A DNA stretch of 17,565 nucleotides from NCBI GenBank assembly GCA_900128395.1, contig LT649637.1:1-17565 (forward strand). The letters run 5' to 3'. This DNA is from Stramenopiles sp. TOSAG23-2. Its lineage: Eukaryota; Sar. This document shows, in pieces, positions 16,801 to 17,565 of the stretch (positions are counted from its first letter, which is position 1; each line of letters begins with the position of its first letter). The translations under genes were made by a program, and so were the position numbers. The notes beneath the pieces are model-generated. The model was not told the DNA's origin, made no database searches, and saw nothing but the letters and a program-made list of their open reading frames with translations.

Positions 16801-17103
16801 AAATGATAATATATGTTTGTGATGACGAATTAAAGGGAGAAAGAGTAAAAATGCAAAACAAACAAAAACGTGCCCCAGCGGGGATTAATTATTAAAAATA
16901 GAGAGGAAAGAATGCTAAAAAAGTACGAATATTTTCTTAATTTTTTTTAATTTTTTTCAAAAGGTATATAATTTAATTTACGCATAATTTATTATTATAT
17001 ATATATTTAAAATTTATTTAATATGATGTGTTTTATATATACCACCAGTGGTACATCATTGTTCGCGTATTGTTCGAGTAATACTTCGTAAATCGTATTT
17101 AAA
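16801..17103. other. Convergent AT-rich gap
   Basis: This stretch lies between the 3' ends of aconitase B (+) and the last gene (-). It is AT-rich and has a short CCCC-AGC-GGGG hairpin (16873-16883), T-runs near 16941-16957, and one TACTTCGTA motif (17082-17090). It presumably holds both 3' UTRs and polyadenylation signals; no gene is seen. Confidence 0.5.
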
Positions 17104-17565
17104 TTAAAATTCCAAGGGCAAAGTTGGTTTCGGTGCACGATTATAATATACTGTCCGTGTTAATTTTGCCCTACTTTTACTATTTTCACAAGTAACAACT
17201 TGATGCATAACATCATCATTATCCTCTAAAACAATTCGTACGTCTCTTACTGTGATACGACCAACTTGCGTTGGTATCGTTGATTCTGTCACTAACTCCC
17301 CAGCATCGCCAGCTTTTACTACCATTCTTTTCTCTCCTAATTTTTTTAATGTACTTGTAACTGTTTCGTTTACTTTAAATTTATCTAAACGTCCGTTTAA
17401 TAGTCTTGAATGCCTTTCTGTAGCAACACTGCGTCCGCCTGATTTGATTAAAATACTAATATAAGTTGGATGTGCATCGTGTGCTTTTACACCAGCACTT
17501 ATAGCTATATCGGGTAATCCCATAAATTTCAAATATGCTGCTGGTGATTCAGATTTTTCTTTAAG
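17104..17565 (-). CDS. Unrecognised protein, C-terminal part only
   Basis: The frame is open from the right window edge to TAA at 17106-17104, giving at least 153 residues, so this is the 3' part of a larger gene. I do not recognise the family. The sequence alternates strand-like and turn-like segments (SILIKSGGRSVATERHSRLL, VGRITVRDVRIVLEDNDDVM, AKLTRTVYYN) and looks like an all-beta domain, with no coiled coil, membrane segment or low complexity. One cysteine is seen. It ends RAPKPTLPLEF. It converges on aconitase B with a gap of about 300 bp and has no visible functional link to it. The reading frame is likely real because of its length and protein-like composition. Confidence 0.7.
   Translation of the reverse strand, partial: LKEKSESPAAYLKFMGLPDIAISAGVKAHDAHPTYISILIKSGGRSVATERHSRLLNGRLDKFKVNETVTSTLKKLGEKRMVVKAGDAGELVTESTIPTQVGRITVRDVRIVLEDNDDVMHQVVTCENSKSRAKLTRTVYYNRAPKPTLPLEF

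Noticed and set aside
16873-16883. CCCC-AGC-GGGG hairpin as a rho-independent terminator
   Set aside because: The four-base stem is too short and has no T-run directly after it; the context is eukaryotic.

Overview
The window looks like nuclear DNA of a unicellular eukaryote with an AT-rich, intron-poor genome. The evidence is an uninterrupted 1,873-codon gene for an IQ / B-box / WW scaffold, a secretory-pathway GDA1/CD39 apyrase, fibronectin type III (FN3) fragments, and a bacterial-type aconitase B whose N-terminus reads like a mitochondrial presequence. The domain mix and the AcnB-type aconitase suggest a stramenopile-like protist. That placement is inference. TAA, TAG and TGA all end genes, so the code looks standard.

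Left part (1-2.6 kb): three glycosyltransferase-type modules lie in a row on the + strand, in the order GT11 fucosyltransferase-like, HtrL/YibB-like, GT25-like. They are in different reading frames. The second and third have no ATG of their own, and the third carries several stops. The likeliest reading is a decayed multidomain glycosyltransferase gene or cluster. Its GT11 3' end and HtrL part are GC-rich (about 55-60% in sampled lines) compared with the intact genes (about 37% in a sampled aconitase line).

Middle left (2.6-6.3 kb): an AT-rich gap holds a degenerate copy of part of a downstream coiled-coil gene and short CCAG-containing octamer repeats. It is followed by a broken FN3 gene (3.4-4.55 kb) whose domains are truncated and shifted in frame. 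An intact coiled-coil gene with an acidic/serine tail follows (4739-6100). A 106-bp tandem duplication covers its last codons and 3' flank.

Centre (6.4-12.0 kb, - strand): one very large scaffold gene has about 15 IQ motifs, a WW-like element, a B-box-type cysteine/histidine cluster and three C-terminal WW domains. Its upstream gap (12.0-12.6 kb) has microsatellites and a GC-rich imperfect inverted repeat.

Right part (12.6-17.6 kb): a membrane-anchored apyrase (- strand) lies head to head with aconitase B (+ strand). The aconitase frame has no ATG before the conserved domain and opens inside the apyrase coding region, so an upstream exon or another start mechanism is needed. The window ends with the 3' part of an unrecognised - strand gene that converges on aconitase.

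The intact genes share no obvious pathway. Aconitase B serves the mitochondrial TCA cycle, the apyrase hydrolyses nucleotides in the secretory lumen or outside the cell, and the IQ/WW protein is probably a calmodulin-binding cytoskeletal or ciliary scaffold.
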